Origin: Cesiribacteraceae bacterium YIM B00369
Lineage (GTDB): Bacteria > Bacteroidota > Bacteroidia > Cytophagales > Cyclobacteriaceae
Assembly (NCBI GenBank): GCA_017948555.1
Contig: JAFMYY010000028.1
Location: 1 to 62,831, forward strand
Length of the DNA stretch: 62,831 nt
Reading direction: 5' to 3'
In this document: positions 52,676 to 62,575 of the stretch, one piece after another
How positions within the stretch are numbered: position 1 is the first letter of the stretch
Layout of the letters: each line of letters starts with the position of its first letter
Program-made: the position numbers and the translations under genes
Notes under the pieces: generated by a model
Database searches by the model: none
What the model was told of the DNA's origin: nothing
What the model saw: only the letters and a program-made list of their open reading frames with translations

Positions 52676-55156
52676 ATGAAATTTAGCGCAAAAAGGTTTG
52701 CACTATTCCTGCTGGCTATTGCCCTTCCGTTTGCAGGTATGGCGCAATCAAAAGTGGGGAATTTACAGGCTAAGCTGCAAAGAAACCAGAACACCTTCCT
52801 CTTTACAGGTGAGCAGGCAGATGTTCAGCTGGAGTTCTGTACTCCTTCAATGGTAAGGATCCGTACCAGCTGGACCCGTACCTTCAGGAAAAATGAACCG
52901 TATATGGTTTCCAGATATTCCTGGGCCCCGGTAACAGTAGAAACTAAAGAAGAACCGGGTCAGTTTATCCTGAATACTGATGAGCTGAAGATCAGGATCT
53001 CAAAAACACCTTTCTCGATTGAAATAGCAAACAGGGAAGGTGATGTTTTATCGTCTGAAAATGTAAGCGACGCTTCCGGAGGATCTTATACAGATGGTTC
53101 CCTTGTGGGAAGCCGTAAAAAAATGATGCCGGACGAGCATTTCTTTGGCTTTGGCGAAAGAATGGATTTTGTGGACCAGCGTGGAAAGAACCTTCGCCTT
53201 AACGTAGGCCGGGGGCAGCTGCGCCCGCACATTGTAGGTGCTTATAACGTACTGGAAGCGAATTATGCTCCCGTACCCTTCTTTATGAGCACCCGCGGAT
53301 ATGGCATTTTCCTCCACAACTCCTTTGCCACCAACTGGGATATGGGCCATACAAATGCAAAAAGCTATGCCTTTGAAGCCGAAGGAGGTGAACTGGATTA
53401 TTATTTTATTTATGGGCCTGATTTCCCGTCTATCCTGAACCACTATACTGACCTTACAGGAAAATCACCAATCCTGCCACGTTTTGCTCATGGCCTGCAT
53501 GTGGGAACCTACAGTGGCGGTACCTGGGGGCATGAAAAGAATACCTCTACAGAATATGTGGTGGAACTGGCCCGCAGGTTCAGGGAAGCAGGCATACCTG
53601 TGGATATTTTTCACCTCGACTCCACCTGGAGAATGTTTGGAAAGAACGGCGGCAGCGGCGCAACTACTTTTGAATGGAGAGAAACTTTCCGTAACCCGAA
53701 AGCAATGTTCGACAGCCTCTATGCCATGAACCTGAACATGGTGGGGCTGCATGTAAGGCCACGTTTCGACAACGGCAAAAACCTTAATCTGCTTGCAATG
53801 GCACGTGAAGGAGGCTATGTATACCCCGAACAGAGCAACCCCGGTGAGTTTGTGAACTTTTTTGATGAAAAGGCAACAGACTGGTGGTGGGAAAATGGCG
53901 TAATGCAGATAGCCAATCTGGGGGCCATGTTCCTTAAAACCGACGAAGGCAGCGCTTTTGGCCGTAAAGCAAATGAAAGCGATAAGGTAGGACCAACAGG
54001 AGAAACAGCAAAAGAATTGCATAACGTATTCCCTGTTGCTTATGCCAAAGCCCCTTATGAGCGCTTCAGCAAGCACAACAATATGCGGGGCCTTAACCAC
54101 ACCCGCGAAGGCTATGCAGGCATACAGCGTTACCCCTTTATATGGGCTGGCGACTGGCCAAGCGAATGGCAGTATTTTGGCCCTGTAATAAAGGCCGGCA
54201 TTAATATAGGTTTATCAGGTGTAGGTTACTGGTCGCATAATATGGGCGGCTTTGAACATAAAGCCGATCCTGAATTGTACATCCGCTGGGTTCAGTTCGG
54301 TATGTTCAGCCCTATAGCTCATGTTTTTGGAATGGACCACCCCGGGTATAAAGAACCCTGGAATTATGGTGAAGAGGCGCAGGAGATTTTCACCAAATAC
54401 GACAAGCTCCGCTACCGGATGATCCCATACATTTACAGCAATGCCTATGAGCAGTATAAAACCGGAATACCACTTATGAGGGCCCTGGTGCTGGAAAATC
54501 AGGATGACATAAATACATATGATATTGATGATGAGTATATGTTCGGCAGCTCCCTGCTTGTGGCCCCTGTTACCACAAAAGATGCCAAAACAAGGGTGGT
54601 TTACCTGCCTGAAGGTAAGTGGTTCGACTACTGGACAGGAAAAGAATATGAAGGAAAACAATACTACAACATTGTTACCCCACTGGACATATTACCGCTT
54701 TTTGTAAAAGCAGGAGGCATTATTCCTATGCAGGAAGTAGTACAGTATGACGATAAAAAAGCATGGAAGGATCTTACTTTTGAAATTTTTCCATCCGGCA
54801 GCTCAACTTTTGATCTTTATGAAGATGACGGACTCAGCGATGCCTACAAGGAAGGAAATTACAGCATTACTCCGGTAAGCTCCTATGCTTCGGAAAATGG
54901 CATTCTGGTTCGGGTAGGAAAAGCTGAAGGCAGCTTTAATGTACCGGAAAGGAATTACATTATGAAGATACACCAGGCAAAAGCACCTGCCCGGGTTGTT
55001 TTGGAAGGCTCAAAAAAGAAAATGAAGCAGGTGAGCAGTGAGGCATTTTCTGAAGCAAAAGCCGATGCCTGGTATTACGATGAGGAAGCAAAGCTACTCT
55101 TTTTAAAAGGGCGGAAAGCTGCCGGTAAAGAACTGGCATATCAGGTTTCCTACTAA
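52676..55156 (+). CDS. GH31 alpha-glycosidase (alpha-xylosidase or alpha-glucosidase type)
   Basis: 826 residues with a signal peptide ending near GMAQ. It has the GH31 N-terminal beta-sandwich (FFGFGERMDF), a TIM-barrel with the expected nucleophile Asp423 in LKTDEGS and acid/base Asp493 in WAGDWPSEW, and the C-terminal sheets (FGSSLLVAPVTT, LPEGKWFDYWTG, LPLFVKAGGIIPM). The family removes terminal alpha-linked xylose, glucose or galactose. In a pectin locus an alpha-xylosidase or alpha-galactosidase role is plausible, but the substrate cannot be read from sequence. It follows the second susD as the first enzyme of the operon. Confidence 0.9.
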   Translation: MKFSAKRFALFLLAIALPFAGMAQSKVGNLQAKLQRNQNTFLFTGEQADVQLEFCTPSMVRIRTSWTRTFRKNEPYMVSRYSWAPVTVETKEEPGQFILNTDELKIRISKTPFSIEIANREGDVLSSENVSDASGGSYTDGSLVGSRKKMMPDEHFFGFGERMDFVDQRGKNLRLNVGRGQLRPHIVGAYNVLEANYAPVPFFMSTRGYGIFLHNSFATNWDMGHTNAKSYAFEAEGGELDYYFIYGPDFPSILNHYTDLTGKSPILPRFAHGLHVGTYSGGTWGHEKNTSTEYVVELARRFREAGIPVDIFHLDSTWRMFGKNGGSGATTFEWRETFRNPKAMFDSLYAMNLNMVGLHVRPRFDNGKNLNLLAMAREGGYVYPEQSNPGEFVNFFDEKATDWWWENGVMQIANLGAMFLKTDEGSAFGRKANESDKVGPTGETAKELHNVFPVAYAKAPYERFSKHNNMRGLNHTREGYAGIQRYPFIWAGDWPSEWQYFGPVIKAGINIGLSGVGYWSHNMGGFEHKADPELYIRWVQFGMFSPIAHVFGMDHPGYKEPWNYGEEAQEIFTKYDKLRYRMIPYIYSNAYEQYKTGIPLMRALVLENQDDINTYDIDDEYMFGSSLLVAPVTTKDAKTRVVYLPEGKWFDYWTGKEYEGKQYYNIVTPLDILPLFVKAGGIIPMQEVVQYDDKKAWKDLTFEIFPSGSSTFDLYEDDGLSDAYKEGNYSITPVSSYASENGILVRVGKAEGSFNVPERNYIMKIHQAKAPARVVLEGSKKKMKQVSSEAFSEAKADAWYYDEEAKLLFLKGRKAAGKELAYQVSY

Positions 55157-55206
55157 GCAGGAAAACGGAAGAACACCGGATATTCAAAAACAAGTTTGCT
55201 ATATGA

Positions 55207-55223
55207 GCGGGGCTTGTCCCCGC
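55207..55223 (+). promoter_or_regulatory. Small hairpin before the pectate lyase gene
   Basis: GCGGGG and CCCCGC enclose a five-base loop, 20 bases before the start codon. It is short enough to influence translation initiation of the lyase. Confidence 0.4.
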
Positions 55224-55242
55224 CCTGAAACAATAAAGATTT

Positions 55243-56583
55243 ATGCTAAGAATAAATTATTTCAACAAACAGATATCAACCACAGGGCGGTATTTTTTCC
55301 TGCTCCTGGCACTGCTGTTCTCCGGGCAACTTTACGCCCAGCAGCTGGCATTTCCTTCTGCCGAAGGTTTCGGGCGGTACGCCACCGGAGGCCGGGGAGG
55401 CGAAGTGTACCACGTAACCAACCTCAACGACAGTGGCCCCGGATCTTTCCGCGATGCGGTAAGCCAGCCTGACAGGATTGTTGTGTTTGATGTTGGTGGG
55501 GTAATCCGGCTGGAAAGCAGGGTAACTGTTTCTCCCAACCTGACCATAGCCGGCCAGACAGCTCCCGGGGATGGAATATCCATATACGGAAACGGACTGT
55601 CTTATACCGGCGCTAATAATACCATTACCCGCTATATCAGGATAAGAATGGGCAAAGTGGGCGATAATGGAAAGGATGCTGTTACGGTGGCTTCGGGGCA
55701 TGATATGATCTTCGACCATGTGTCAATTACCTGGGGCAGGGATGGCACCCTTGACATCAATGGCGATGTAAAAAACTTTACTATTCAGAACTCAATCATT
55801 GGCCAGGGGCTGCAAACCCACTCTACCGGCGGACTGGTGCAGCCAAGCGGCGGAGTTTCCATTTTGCGCTGCCTCTATATCGACAACCATACCCGGAACC
55901 CAAAAGTAAAAGGTATGAACCAGTTTGTGAACAATGTGGTGTACGACTGGGCCGTTGCGGGTTACATTCTGGGCGGAGGTACACAGGGGCTTTGCCAGGC
56001 CAATGTGCAGAACAATTACTTTATTGACGGACCTGAAACCGGCGACACCCCTCCTTTTAACAGGGCCAATGAAAACTTCCATATTTATGCCGCCAACAAC
56101 TGGCACGACGGCAATGAAAACGGTAAACTGGATGGCGCTGTGGTATCCAGAGAAGTATACGGACCTGTTACATGGAAGAGCAAGCCTTTCGACTACCCCG
56201 AAGTTACCATGCTTAGCCCGCAGGAGGCGTATGAGCTGGTCGTAAAAGAGGTGGGCCCCAGCCTCCGCCGCGATGAGGTCGATGCTCTGCTGATCGAAAA
56301 CCTCACCTCACTGGGAACAAAAGGGAAAACCATTCATGACGAAATGGAGCTGCCTACAAAAGGGCCCGGACTGGTAAAGGGAGGCTCCCCCTACCCCGAT
56401 GCCGATGGTGACGGAATGCCGGACTACTGGGAAAAATCGCGCAAAGTAAAACTTAACCCGAACGATCCTTCCGATGCCATGCAGGATAAGGATGGCGACG
56501 GATATACCAATATTGAAGAATACCTGAACTGCCTGGCAGGAGAATGCGACAAAAACATGCCCTCTCCTCCCGAAGTAAAATAA
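55243..56583 (+). CDS. Pectate lyase, PL1 family
   Basis: 446 residues with a signal peptide ending near LYAQQ. The body is a right-handed beta-helix with the PL1 pattern (AEGFGRYATGGRGG, VTNLNDSGPGSFRDAV, FDVGGVIRLESRV, NLTIAGQTAPGDGI, DHVSITWG). It should cut unesterified homogalacturonan with calcium. The last 60 residues contain calcium-binding DxDGDG repeats (PDADGDGMPDYWE, DKDGDGYTNIEEY), like thrombospondin type 3 or dockerin-like repeats. It is the last gene of the PUL operon. A terminator follows about 90 bases after the stop. Confidence 0.9.
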   Translation: MLRINYFNKQISTTGRYFFLLLALLFSGQLYAQQLAFPSAEGFGRYATGGRGGEVYHVTNLNDSGPGSFRDAVSQPDRIVVFDVGGVIRLESRVTVSPNLTIAGQTAPGDGISIYGNGLSYTGANNTITRYIRIRMGKVGDNGKDAVTVASGHDMIFDHVSITWGRDGTLDINGDVKNFTIQNSIIGQGLQTHSTGGLVQPSGGVSILRCLYIDNHTRNPKVKGMNQFVNNVVYDWAVAGYILGGGTQGLCQANVQNNYFIDGPETGDTPPFNRANENFHIYAANNWHDGNENGKLDGAVVSREVYGPVTWKSKPFDYPEVTMLSPQEAYELVVKEVGPSLRRDEVDALLIENLTSLGTKGKTIHDEMELPTKGPGLVKGGSPYPDADGDGMPDYWEKSRKVKLNPNDPSDAMQDKDGDGYTNIEEYLNCLAGECDKNMPSPPEVK

Positions 56584-56674
56584 GCGGCGGTTATTTAGTA
56601 AAGTATAAAAGACCCTGACAGGTGAAATTTGTAGATGATGAGTATAGTATTTTTTAAACTTTCCTGTCTGTTGA

Positions 56675-56706
56675 AAGGGCTGCCCCAAAAAGGCAGCCTT
56701 TTTTAT
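56675..56706. terminator. Terminator between convergent genes
   Basis: GGGCTGCC pairs with GGCAGCC around CCAAAAA, with TTTTTT on the plus strand and a short T run on the minus strand. It can stop transcription of the PL1 operon and perhaps of the opposing gene. Confidence 0.75.
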
Positions 56707-56762
56707 ACCTTTTCCTTGTTCTGAAATCCGGCACACACCTCCGGTAAGGGATACAAATTCCC

Positions 56763-59174
56763 CTACTTCACTTCGTAATTTGTTCCTCCGGTCAATGGTA
56801 TGCCTTTATCGCTTACCCCTTCCACAACGGCTCTTACACTTCCTTTTCTGTCGGAGTTGAAAAACTTAATTGTAGCCTCCCCGTTTGCATCGGTCGATAT
56901 ATCCGGCTCCCAGTAAATGGTGGTACGTAAATCGGGCTTCATGGAAGCTTCGCTGCTACCAGTATGCTGTGGAGTATAAAATTCCCGGGCCTCATAATAG
57001 CCTTCCACCATTTTATCTATTCTGGAGAACTCTTTTGGCGGAAGCGGATTTTCCCTCCTGAAAATACTGATATTCGACCCATTCATGATGATTCTTTCAA
57101 CTTCCCCCATAGACATACTTGTTACGTGGTCGGGATATGGGTTGCCGGTTTCTTCCACCGTTGATCCGTCCAGGAAAAATTTTGGCATCTCCGGAGTTCC
57201 CCTGAGCTTCAGATAAACATACCCGTTTTGCCTTTCTGTAAAAGGAAATTTTCCTTCCAGAAAATCTCCTATATTCACATACTCCAGTTCTTCCTCCCCT
57301 ATTTTAAAGTCGTAGGTTTGCTGACCCATTCCCACACCGCTTACTGCCATGGCAGCATTGTGCTTTATCATTTGTGTCCTCTCCTTCTCCCTGTCTGCGG
57401 CTATTTCAACCTCATTCAGCAAAAATTCGTCAGAAGATAAACGGTACTGCCTGTCCACCTGAGCTTTTTTATTTTCTTCATTTTTCAGAGGGTCCAGTTC
57501 GGTAAACGGTCTTCTGTAAACAGTAAGCGGAAATTTCTTTATCGTAAGCGTATCGCCAAATACAGGATTCATCCACAACCAACCTTCTTTCTTTCCCTTT
57601 TTATCCCTGGCCGTTAAGGTAATACCCTGCCTGCCATAAAACTCAAGCCCATCGAGGAAGTAGCGGCCATCTGCTCCTGTTTGGGTGGAGTAAAGGGAAC
57701 TGCCCTTTGCCCCTTCCGCAAAAAGAGAAATATTTACCCCTTCAAGTGGCTTATCGGTATGTAGCTTACGTACCCTGCCTGAAACGGTAATTCCCGGTTC
57801 GGGAAGGTACTTAATGCTGATACCCTCCTCCTGCAGCTTCCGCCAGACAAAGCCTCTCCAGCCCTGGCTTAATAACAGTAAATCCATTTGCTCTTTCCGT
57901 TCTTCATTTTCCGGATCAAAGTATTGCTTTGGGTTTTCAATTTTCCCTTTCACTTCAGATTCCAGCATGAGGTAAGAGCGGATATCGCTGATGCCTTCGG
58001 GCACTAAACCGGCATCCACAACCGAAAGGGAAAGCTTCGTTTTTACAGGATTCCCCTGCCCGTCTCTGGCACTCACTTTCATTTCAACCTCTTCCCTGCT
58101 TTTATAAACCGGTTTTGCAGCCGCAATATTTAAACTGATCTTCTCCTTTTCCTGCCGGTCTATATAAACCAGGCGTTCCGCCTGAGGGCGTTTTTCAGCA
58201 TCGTAGAGTGTAATACCTGCAATGCCTGCCGGAAAATAATCCTTCGCCAGCTTAAGAGGAGTCGCGGGCCCTTTTAACTGCACATCTCCGCTAAAGCAAA
58301 TTTTTCCTGCATGCCTGCCGGCAATTGTTACCACCTTGTCCCGGTACTCCTGTAAGGTTGCGGGATCGGTGTTCACAACCAGCATCAGGTGTTCCGGCCC
58401 TGCATCCATCACCTGGATACTAAAGCCCTTTTGCATAATTTCCGGCAGCGCTACAGTAAAGGGGAATTTTCGGTTAAACTTCCCTTTTGCAAAATACCGC
58501 TCTCCCGGAACCGGAAAAAGGGTTACCGCTCCCATGCCTGAATGGGTACTCCGGAACCAGCCCACAGTATCTCCGGCAGCTGAAAAAATTGCGCCCTCCA
58601 CTTCTATACCTCCTCCACTCTGGTCCTCAGCTTTATAGGCAACTTTGCCTGCCACTCCTTCCAGCAAAGCACCTCCCTCAGGAAAAAACTGTATCTTATT
58701 CATTCCTTCTGTTAATTCCGCATCAGTGGAAGGAAGATCAAGAAGACTCACTACCTTCAGTTCTTTTTCAAATATAAAATGGTCGCCGAAATTCCGCATC
58801 CAGGTGGTGTAAGCCCGCAGCTTATAGGTGCCGGAAGAGATGGAATCTCCCAGGTTAAAATCCCCGGCCCCTGTTCCCTCATCCATCCGGATCACATGCC
58901 TGCCCAGCAGTTCCGATTCAGGTGAAATAAGCTCTACATACAGGTTATTGCTGGTGTTAGTGAGGTAGTTGCTTTGCCCGTTTACCAGGTAAGCCTTAAA
59001 CCAGATATCGTTTCCGGAAGTATAGTAATCCCTGTCGGTATGCAGATATACCTTTTCAAAAAAAACAGAAATTCCTGCGGGCTTTGTGCCACCCTGTTCC
59101 TGTGAAAGTGCAGGGAAAGAAAACAGGAAAAAGGCAGCGAAGAGGCTGAAAAAAAAGGATTTGTTTCGGCTCAT
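56763..59174 (-). CDS. MG2-type surface protein with TonB-receptor plug-like domain
   Basis: 803 residues with a signal peptide ending near ALSQ. The N-terminal part (KVYLHTDRDYYTSGNDIWFKA, shortened, then GTYKLRAYTTWMRNFG) is the macroglobulin MG2-like domain common in Bacteroidota envelope proteins. A carboxypeptidase-regulatory-like segment (VSGRVRKLHTDKPLEGVNI) and a plug-like domain near the C-terminus (VYLKLRGTPEMPKFFLDG) follow, but there is no beta-barrel. Function is unknown in this family; a role in handling or exporting polypeptides has been suggested by analogy. It points away from the PUL and shares no operon with it. Confidence 0.75.
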   Translation of the reverse strand: MSRNKSFFFSLFAAFFLFSFPALSQEQGGTKPAGISVFFEKVYLHTDRDYYTSGNDIWFKAYLVNGQSNYLTNTSNNLYVELISPESELLGRHVIRMDEGTGAGDFNLGDSISSGTYKLRAYTTWMRNFGDHFIFEKELKVVSLLDLPSTDAELTEGMNKIQFFPEGGALLEGVAGKVAYKAEDQSGGGIEVEGAIFSAAGDTVGWFRSTHSGMGAVTLFPVPGERYFAKGKFNRKFPFTVALPEIMQKGFSIQVMDAGPEHLMLVVNTDPATLQEYRDKVVTIAGRHAGKICFSGDVQLKGPATPLKLAKDYFPAGIAGITLYDAEKRPQAERLVYIDRQEKEKISLNIAAAKPVYKSREEVEMKVSARDGQGNPVKTKLSLSVVDAGLVPEGISDIRSYLMLESEVKGKIENPKQYFDPENEERKEQMDLLLLSQGWRGFVWRKLQEEGISIKYLPEPGITVSGRVRKLHTDKPLEGVNISLFAEGAKGSSLYSTQTGADGRYFLDGLEFYGRQGITLTARDKKGKKEGWLWMNPVFGDTLTIKKFPLTVYRRPFTELDPLKNEENKKAQVDRQYRLSSDEFLLNEVEIAADREKERTQMIKHNAAMAVSGVGMGQQTYDFKIGEEELEYVNIGDFLEGKFPFTERQNGYVYLKLRGTPEMPKFFLDGSTVEETGNPYPDHVTSMSMGEVERIIMNGSNISIFRRENPLPPKEFSRIDKMVEGYYEAREFYTPQHTGSSEASMKPDLRTTIYWEPDISTDANGEATIKFFNSDRKGSVRAVVEGVSDKGIPLTGGTNYEVK

Positions 59175-59551
59175 GGTTGGCTGATTAAAGAAGGTTGATC
59201 CTGACCAGACTGTTTTAAGCAGCCGGCAGAGGAGGTTGTGGGATATTAGGGTTCCTGAAAAGTGATATATTATACAAAAATAATATTTTAATTAAATAAT
59301 AAAAGCTGAATTTAAAATTTCCGGAAGGAAGCTTTTACTGCCGGACTGCTGCTCCTTTTTTCTCATCTCTTTTTATCCTGCTATATGAATAACAGAGCAG
59401 TATTTATCCAAAAAAGCGCATATCTTTGTATTCAATCGTTTGCCTTTCCGGCAGGAAAATCTATTCCCTTGCTTATGGCATCCTGCAATCCGGCTAAAAA
59501 AGGTCCTTTTTTAATTTTGAAATATCCATTATCTTAATAAGCTACAAACTT
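59175..59551. promoter_or_regulatory. Divergent intergenic region
   Basis: 377 bases between two divergent genes, so promoters for both should be here. TATCTTTG at 59421-59428 matches the Bacteroidota -7 consensus and would drive the plus-strand gene with a leader of about 120 bases, but no good -33 element precedes it. A very AT-rich block lies at 59266-59310. Confidence 0.35.
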
Positions 59552-62500
59552 ATGAAGGCAGTAAAATCCACGCAGCCTGCACACCTGAAACGGGGGCAGG
59601 CACCTGATGCCCAACAACTTTTTCTTTTAGTTACCCTGGCTCTCTTTTCATTCTTATCCAGGTCTGTTTATGCACAGGAAATGGCACCATTGCCTGCAAT
59701 AGATTTCTCTTATGCCGGTTATGGTGGCGGAGGAATACCTATACCTGCTCCTGCTGCAGTAATATCGGTAAAACCCGGCGGTGGGGACGATACTCCCCTC
59801 CTGCAGGCTGCCATTGATCATGTGAGCCGGCTTCCTGTGCAGGAAAATGGCATCAGAGGAGCCATCCAGCTCTCACCGGGCAGGTTTAAAGTGGACCAAC
59901 AGCTCCTGCTGACAACAGGCGGAATTGTCCTGAGAGGAAGTGGCAAACAGGAAACAACTATAGTAGCTGCCGGTAAAGGCAGGCGTACTTTGATAGAAGC
60001 AGGAAATCCTTCTGCTCCTGATAAATCAAGCCCGGTGGAGGTAGCGGGAGAGTTGGTGGAAGCCGGGAGCATGGTTATCCCACTGGAAGAGTTGGGGGAT
60101 TTAAAAACCGGGGACCGTATTGTTATTACCCGACCAGGTACACAGGAATGGATTCATTTCCTGGGGATGGATACTCTCTCCGGTACATTTCCGGATTTGC
60201 GCTTCCGCTGGACGGAAGGATCACGGGACCTCGTGTGGGACCGCATAATAACCTCTGTTGATAAAACAAATAACAGCATTACTCTTGATGCTCCCATTAC
60301 CACAGCTCTGGAGAAAAGATTTGGCGGTGGAACCGTAGCCAAAGTAACTGGTAATGCCCCACTGCAGTATATAGGTATAGAAAATCTGATCCTGGAAAGT
60401 GCGTACGACAAAAGCAGAGAAAAGGATGAGGAACATGCCTGGTATGGAATAGCGCTGGATGGGGTGGAAAACGCATGGGTGCGGGATGTTAAAGCCCGCT
60501 ATTTTGTAAGCTCTGCCGTGCGTACAGGGCCGCGGGGCCGGAAAGTCACCATTCTGAACTGCCACAATGAGCAGCCCCGTTCCGAGCCGGGCGGATACCG
60601 CCGCTTCAGCTTTCTTACAGAAGGCCAGCAGGTACTGACGGAAAGCTGTACCGCCGACTCCGGCATGAATGATTTTGCTATCGGCTTCCTTGCAGCAGGA
60701 CCTAATGTTTTCCTGAACTGTACGGCTACCAATGCCCTTGGAGCCAGCGGATCTTACGAAAGCTGGGCATCAGGTGTATTGTACGAAGAGGTAAAAATTG
60801 AAGGAAACGACCTGCGCCTTACCTACGATGTGGACAGGGCTCAGGGAGGAGGCTGGACAGCTGCCAACTCCATAGTATGGAATTGCAAAGCAGATGAAAT
60901 AGTGGTTAAAGGCCCTGCAGGAGCTCCGGTTGTGGTAATGAACACACCTGAAGCCTTATACCGCAACCAGCTCGACAGCAGGCATGGGAACAGTACTGAA
61001 GTAACGAATACCCCTGAAGCCAGCAGCCCTGTTGCAGAAAATGTAAAAGAGTTTACTGCTGAGAATATACCGGCCCCCTCTCCCGATCCTGAAAAAGAAG
61101 TGGTACCCTTAAAGATTATAAACGGTCGTTTTGTTACCGGCGAAACTGTTGCCTGGGGCGGATCGGTAAATGATGCCTGGTGGCTGGGGCATACTTCTCC
61201 TGCCAATGCATTAGATGCCGGCCTCAGCATTACCCGCTATGTTCCCGGCCGCCGGGGCCCCGGCCTTACAGAGGACCTGCAGAACCTTATGAACAGGATA
61301 GTGGTACAGGGCACTCCCTTTTACCAAAGCGGACCGGCCATCTGGTACGACCGCCGCCGCGATGATCATTCAATAAAGGAGCGGCCCGATGGCAATGTAT
61401 GGGCTGCTTTTTATGAGCTTCCCTGGGCCAGAAGCGGGCAGGGCAAAGCCTGGGATGGCTTAAGCAAGTACGATCTTACTACATATAACCCCTGGTATTT
61501 TGATCGCACAAAAGCCTTTGCAGCACTGGCGGACCAGAATGGCATTATCCTGTACCACCACCTTTACAACAACCATAACCTGCTGGAAACAGCCTCCCAC
61601 TGGATTGATTCCCCCTGGAGGCCGGCCAATAATATAAACACCACAGGTCTGCCGGAGCCTCCTCCGCTGGAGCCCCGCGACCGCATCCATATTGCCAATG
61701 AATTTTACGATGCGGAGAATCCTGCCCTGCGGGAACTCCACCGCTCCTATATTTTACATGCACTGGACCAGCTGGGCCATTTTGAGAACATTATTTTTGG
61801 TTTAAGCTTCCAATACTCAGGTCCGCTTGCTTTTCAGCGTTTTTTCCAGGAAACAGTAGCCGAATGGGAGAAAAAGAACAAGCGGAAAGTGCGGCTGGTG
61901 ATTGATACAGGAAAGAACGTAACAGATTCCATCCTTGCCGATCCTGAATTTGCCAAACAGATTGCTGTAATTGATATGCGCTACTGGCATTATCTCCCCG
62001 ACAGCTCATTATGGGCTCCTTTGGCAGGGCAAAACAGAGCCTTCCGGGAACTGCACCCAAGGGAGTTTGGCGATCCTACCACTCCTGAGCAGGTATACCG
62101 CCAGGTGCGGGAGTACCACGATCAGTATCCTGAAAAGGCTATTGTTTCCTGGCATAGCGGTGTAGACCCTGTTCCTGCCCTGATGGCCGGCGGCGCCCAG
62201 GTACTTATGCGCAACCCGACTGCAGGCCACGGCCAGGGAAAATCTGTTGACAGCCACCCGATCGACTCTTTTGTAAAGAAGTACCTGTCAGAACGCCTGA
62301 TGCATATGCAGCCAAAGGATGGCATGCTGGAAAACCCCGCAAAAAACTGGATGCTGGCCGATGATGAGCACGAAACAGTGCTGTTATATTCCCTTGAAGG
62401 TTCGGAAATAAAGCTTTCAGAAAAACTGAAGAACAGACAATATACGCTTACGCGGGTTGATCCAAAAACAGGATTGGCCGAAAAAGAAGAGCTTCCCCGG

Positions 62501-62575
62501 AAAATAAAGAAAGGAACTACTATCAGAAAACCATCGGAAGGCAGCTGGTTATACCTGCTGGAGGTTGATAGATAA
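59552..62575 (+). CDS. Secreted beta-helix protein with DUF6298-like C-terminal domain
   Basis: 1007 residues with a signal peptide ending near VYAQE. Residues about 55-480 look like a right-handed beta-helix of the pectate-lyase superfamily (GGGDDTPLLQAAIDHVSRLP, GGIVLRGSGKQETTI, NAWVRDVKARYF). After a Pro/Glu-rich linker near residue 510, residues about 525-930 resemble DUF6298 and look like a TIM-barrel glycosidase (WWLGHTSPANALDAGLSITRY, RIHIANEFYDAENP, IVSWHSGVDPVPALMAGGAQV). A short beta-sandwich ends the protein. The pairing suggests a single protein that both cuts or holds pectin and removes a side group. Specific activity is not known to me. Confidence 0.7.
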   Translation: MKAVKSTQPAHLKRGQAPDAQQLFLLVTLALFSFLSRSVYAQEMAPLPAIDFSYAGYGGGGIPIPAPAAVISVKPGGGDDTPLLQAAIDHVSRLPVQENGIRGAIQLSPGRFKVDQQLLLTTGGIVLRGSGKQETTIVAAGKGRRTLIEAGNPSAPDKSSPVEVAGELVEAGSMVIPLEELGDLKTGDRIVITRPGTQEWIHFLGMDTLSGTFPDLRFRWTEGSRDLVWDRIITSVDKTNNSITLDAPITTALEKRFGGGTVAKVTGNAPLQYIGIENLILESAYDKSREKDEEHAWYGIALDGVENAWVRDVKARYFVSSAVRTGPRGRKVTILNCHNEQPRSEPGGYRRFSFLTEGQQVLTESCTADSGMNDFAIGFLAAGPNVFLNCTATNALGASGSYESWASGVLYEEVKIEGNDLRLTYDVDRAQGGGWTAANSIVWNCKADEIVVKGPAGAPVVVMNTPEALYRNQLDSRHGNSTEVTNTPEASSPVAENVKEFTAENIPAPSPDPEKEVVPLKIINGRFVTGETVAWGGSVNDAWWLGHTSPANALDAGLSITRYVPGRRGPGLTEDLQNLMNRIVVQGTPFYQSGPAIWYDRRRDDHSIKERPDGNVWAAFYELPWARSGQGKAWDGLSKYDLTTYNPWYFDRTKAFAALADQNGIILYHHLYNNHNLLETASHWIDSPWRPANNINTTGLPEPPPLEPRDRIHIANEFYDAENPALRELHRSYILHALDQLGHFENIIFGLSFQYSGPLAFQRFFQETVAEWEKKNKRKVRLVIDTGKNVTDSILADPEFAKQIAVIDMRYWHYLPDSSLWAPLAGQNRAFRELHPREFGDPTTPEQVYRQVREYHDQYPEKAIVSWHSGVDPVPALMAGGAQVLMRNPTAGHGQGKSVDSHPIDSFVKKYLSERLMHMQPKDGMLENPAKNWMLADDEHETVLLYSLEGSEIKLSEKLKNRQYTLTRVDPKTGLAEKEELPRKIKKGTTIRKPSEGSWLYLLEVDR

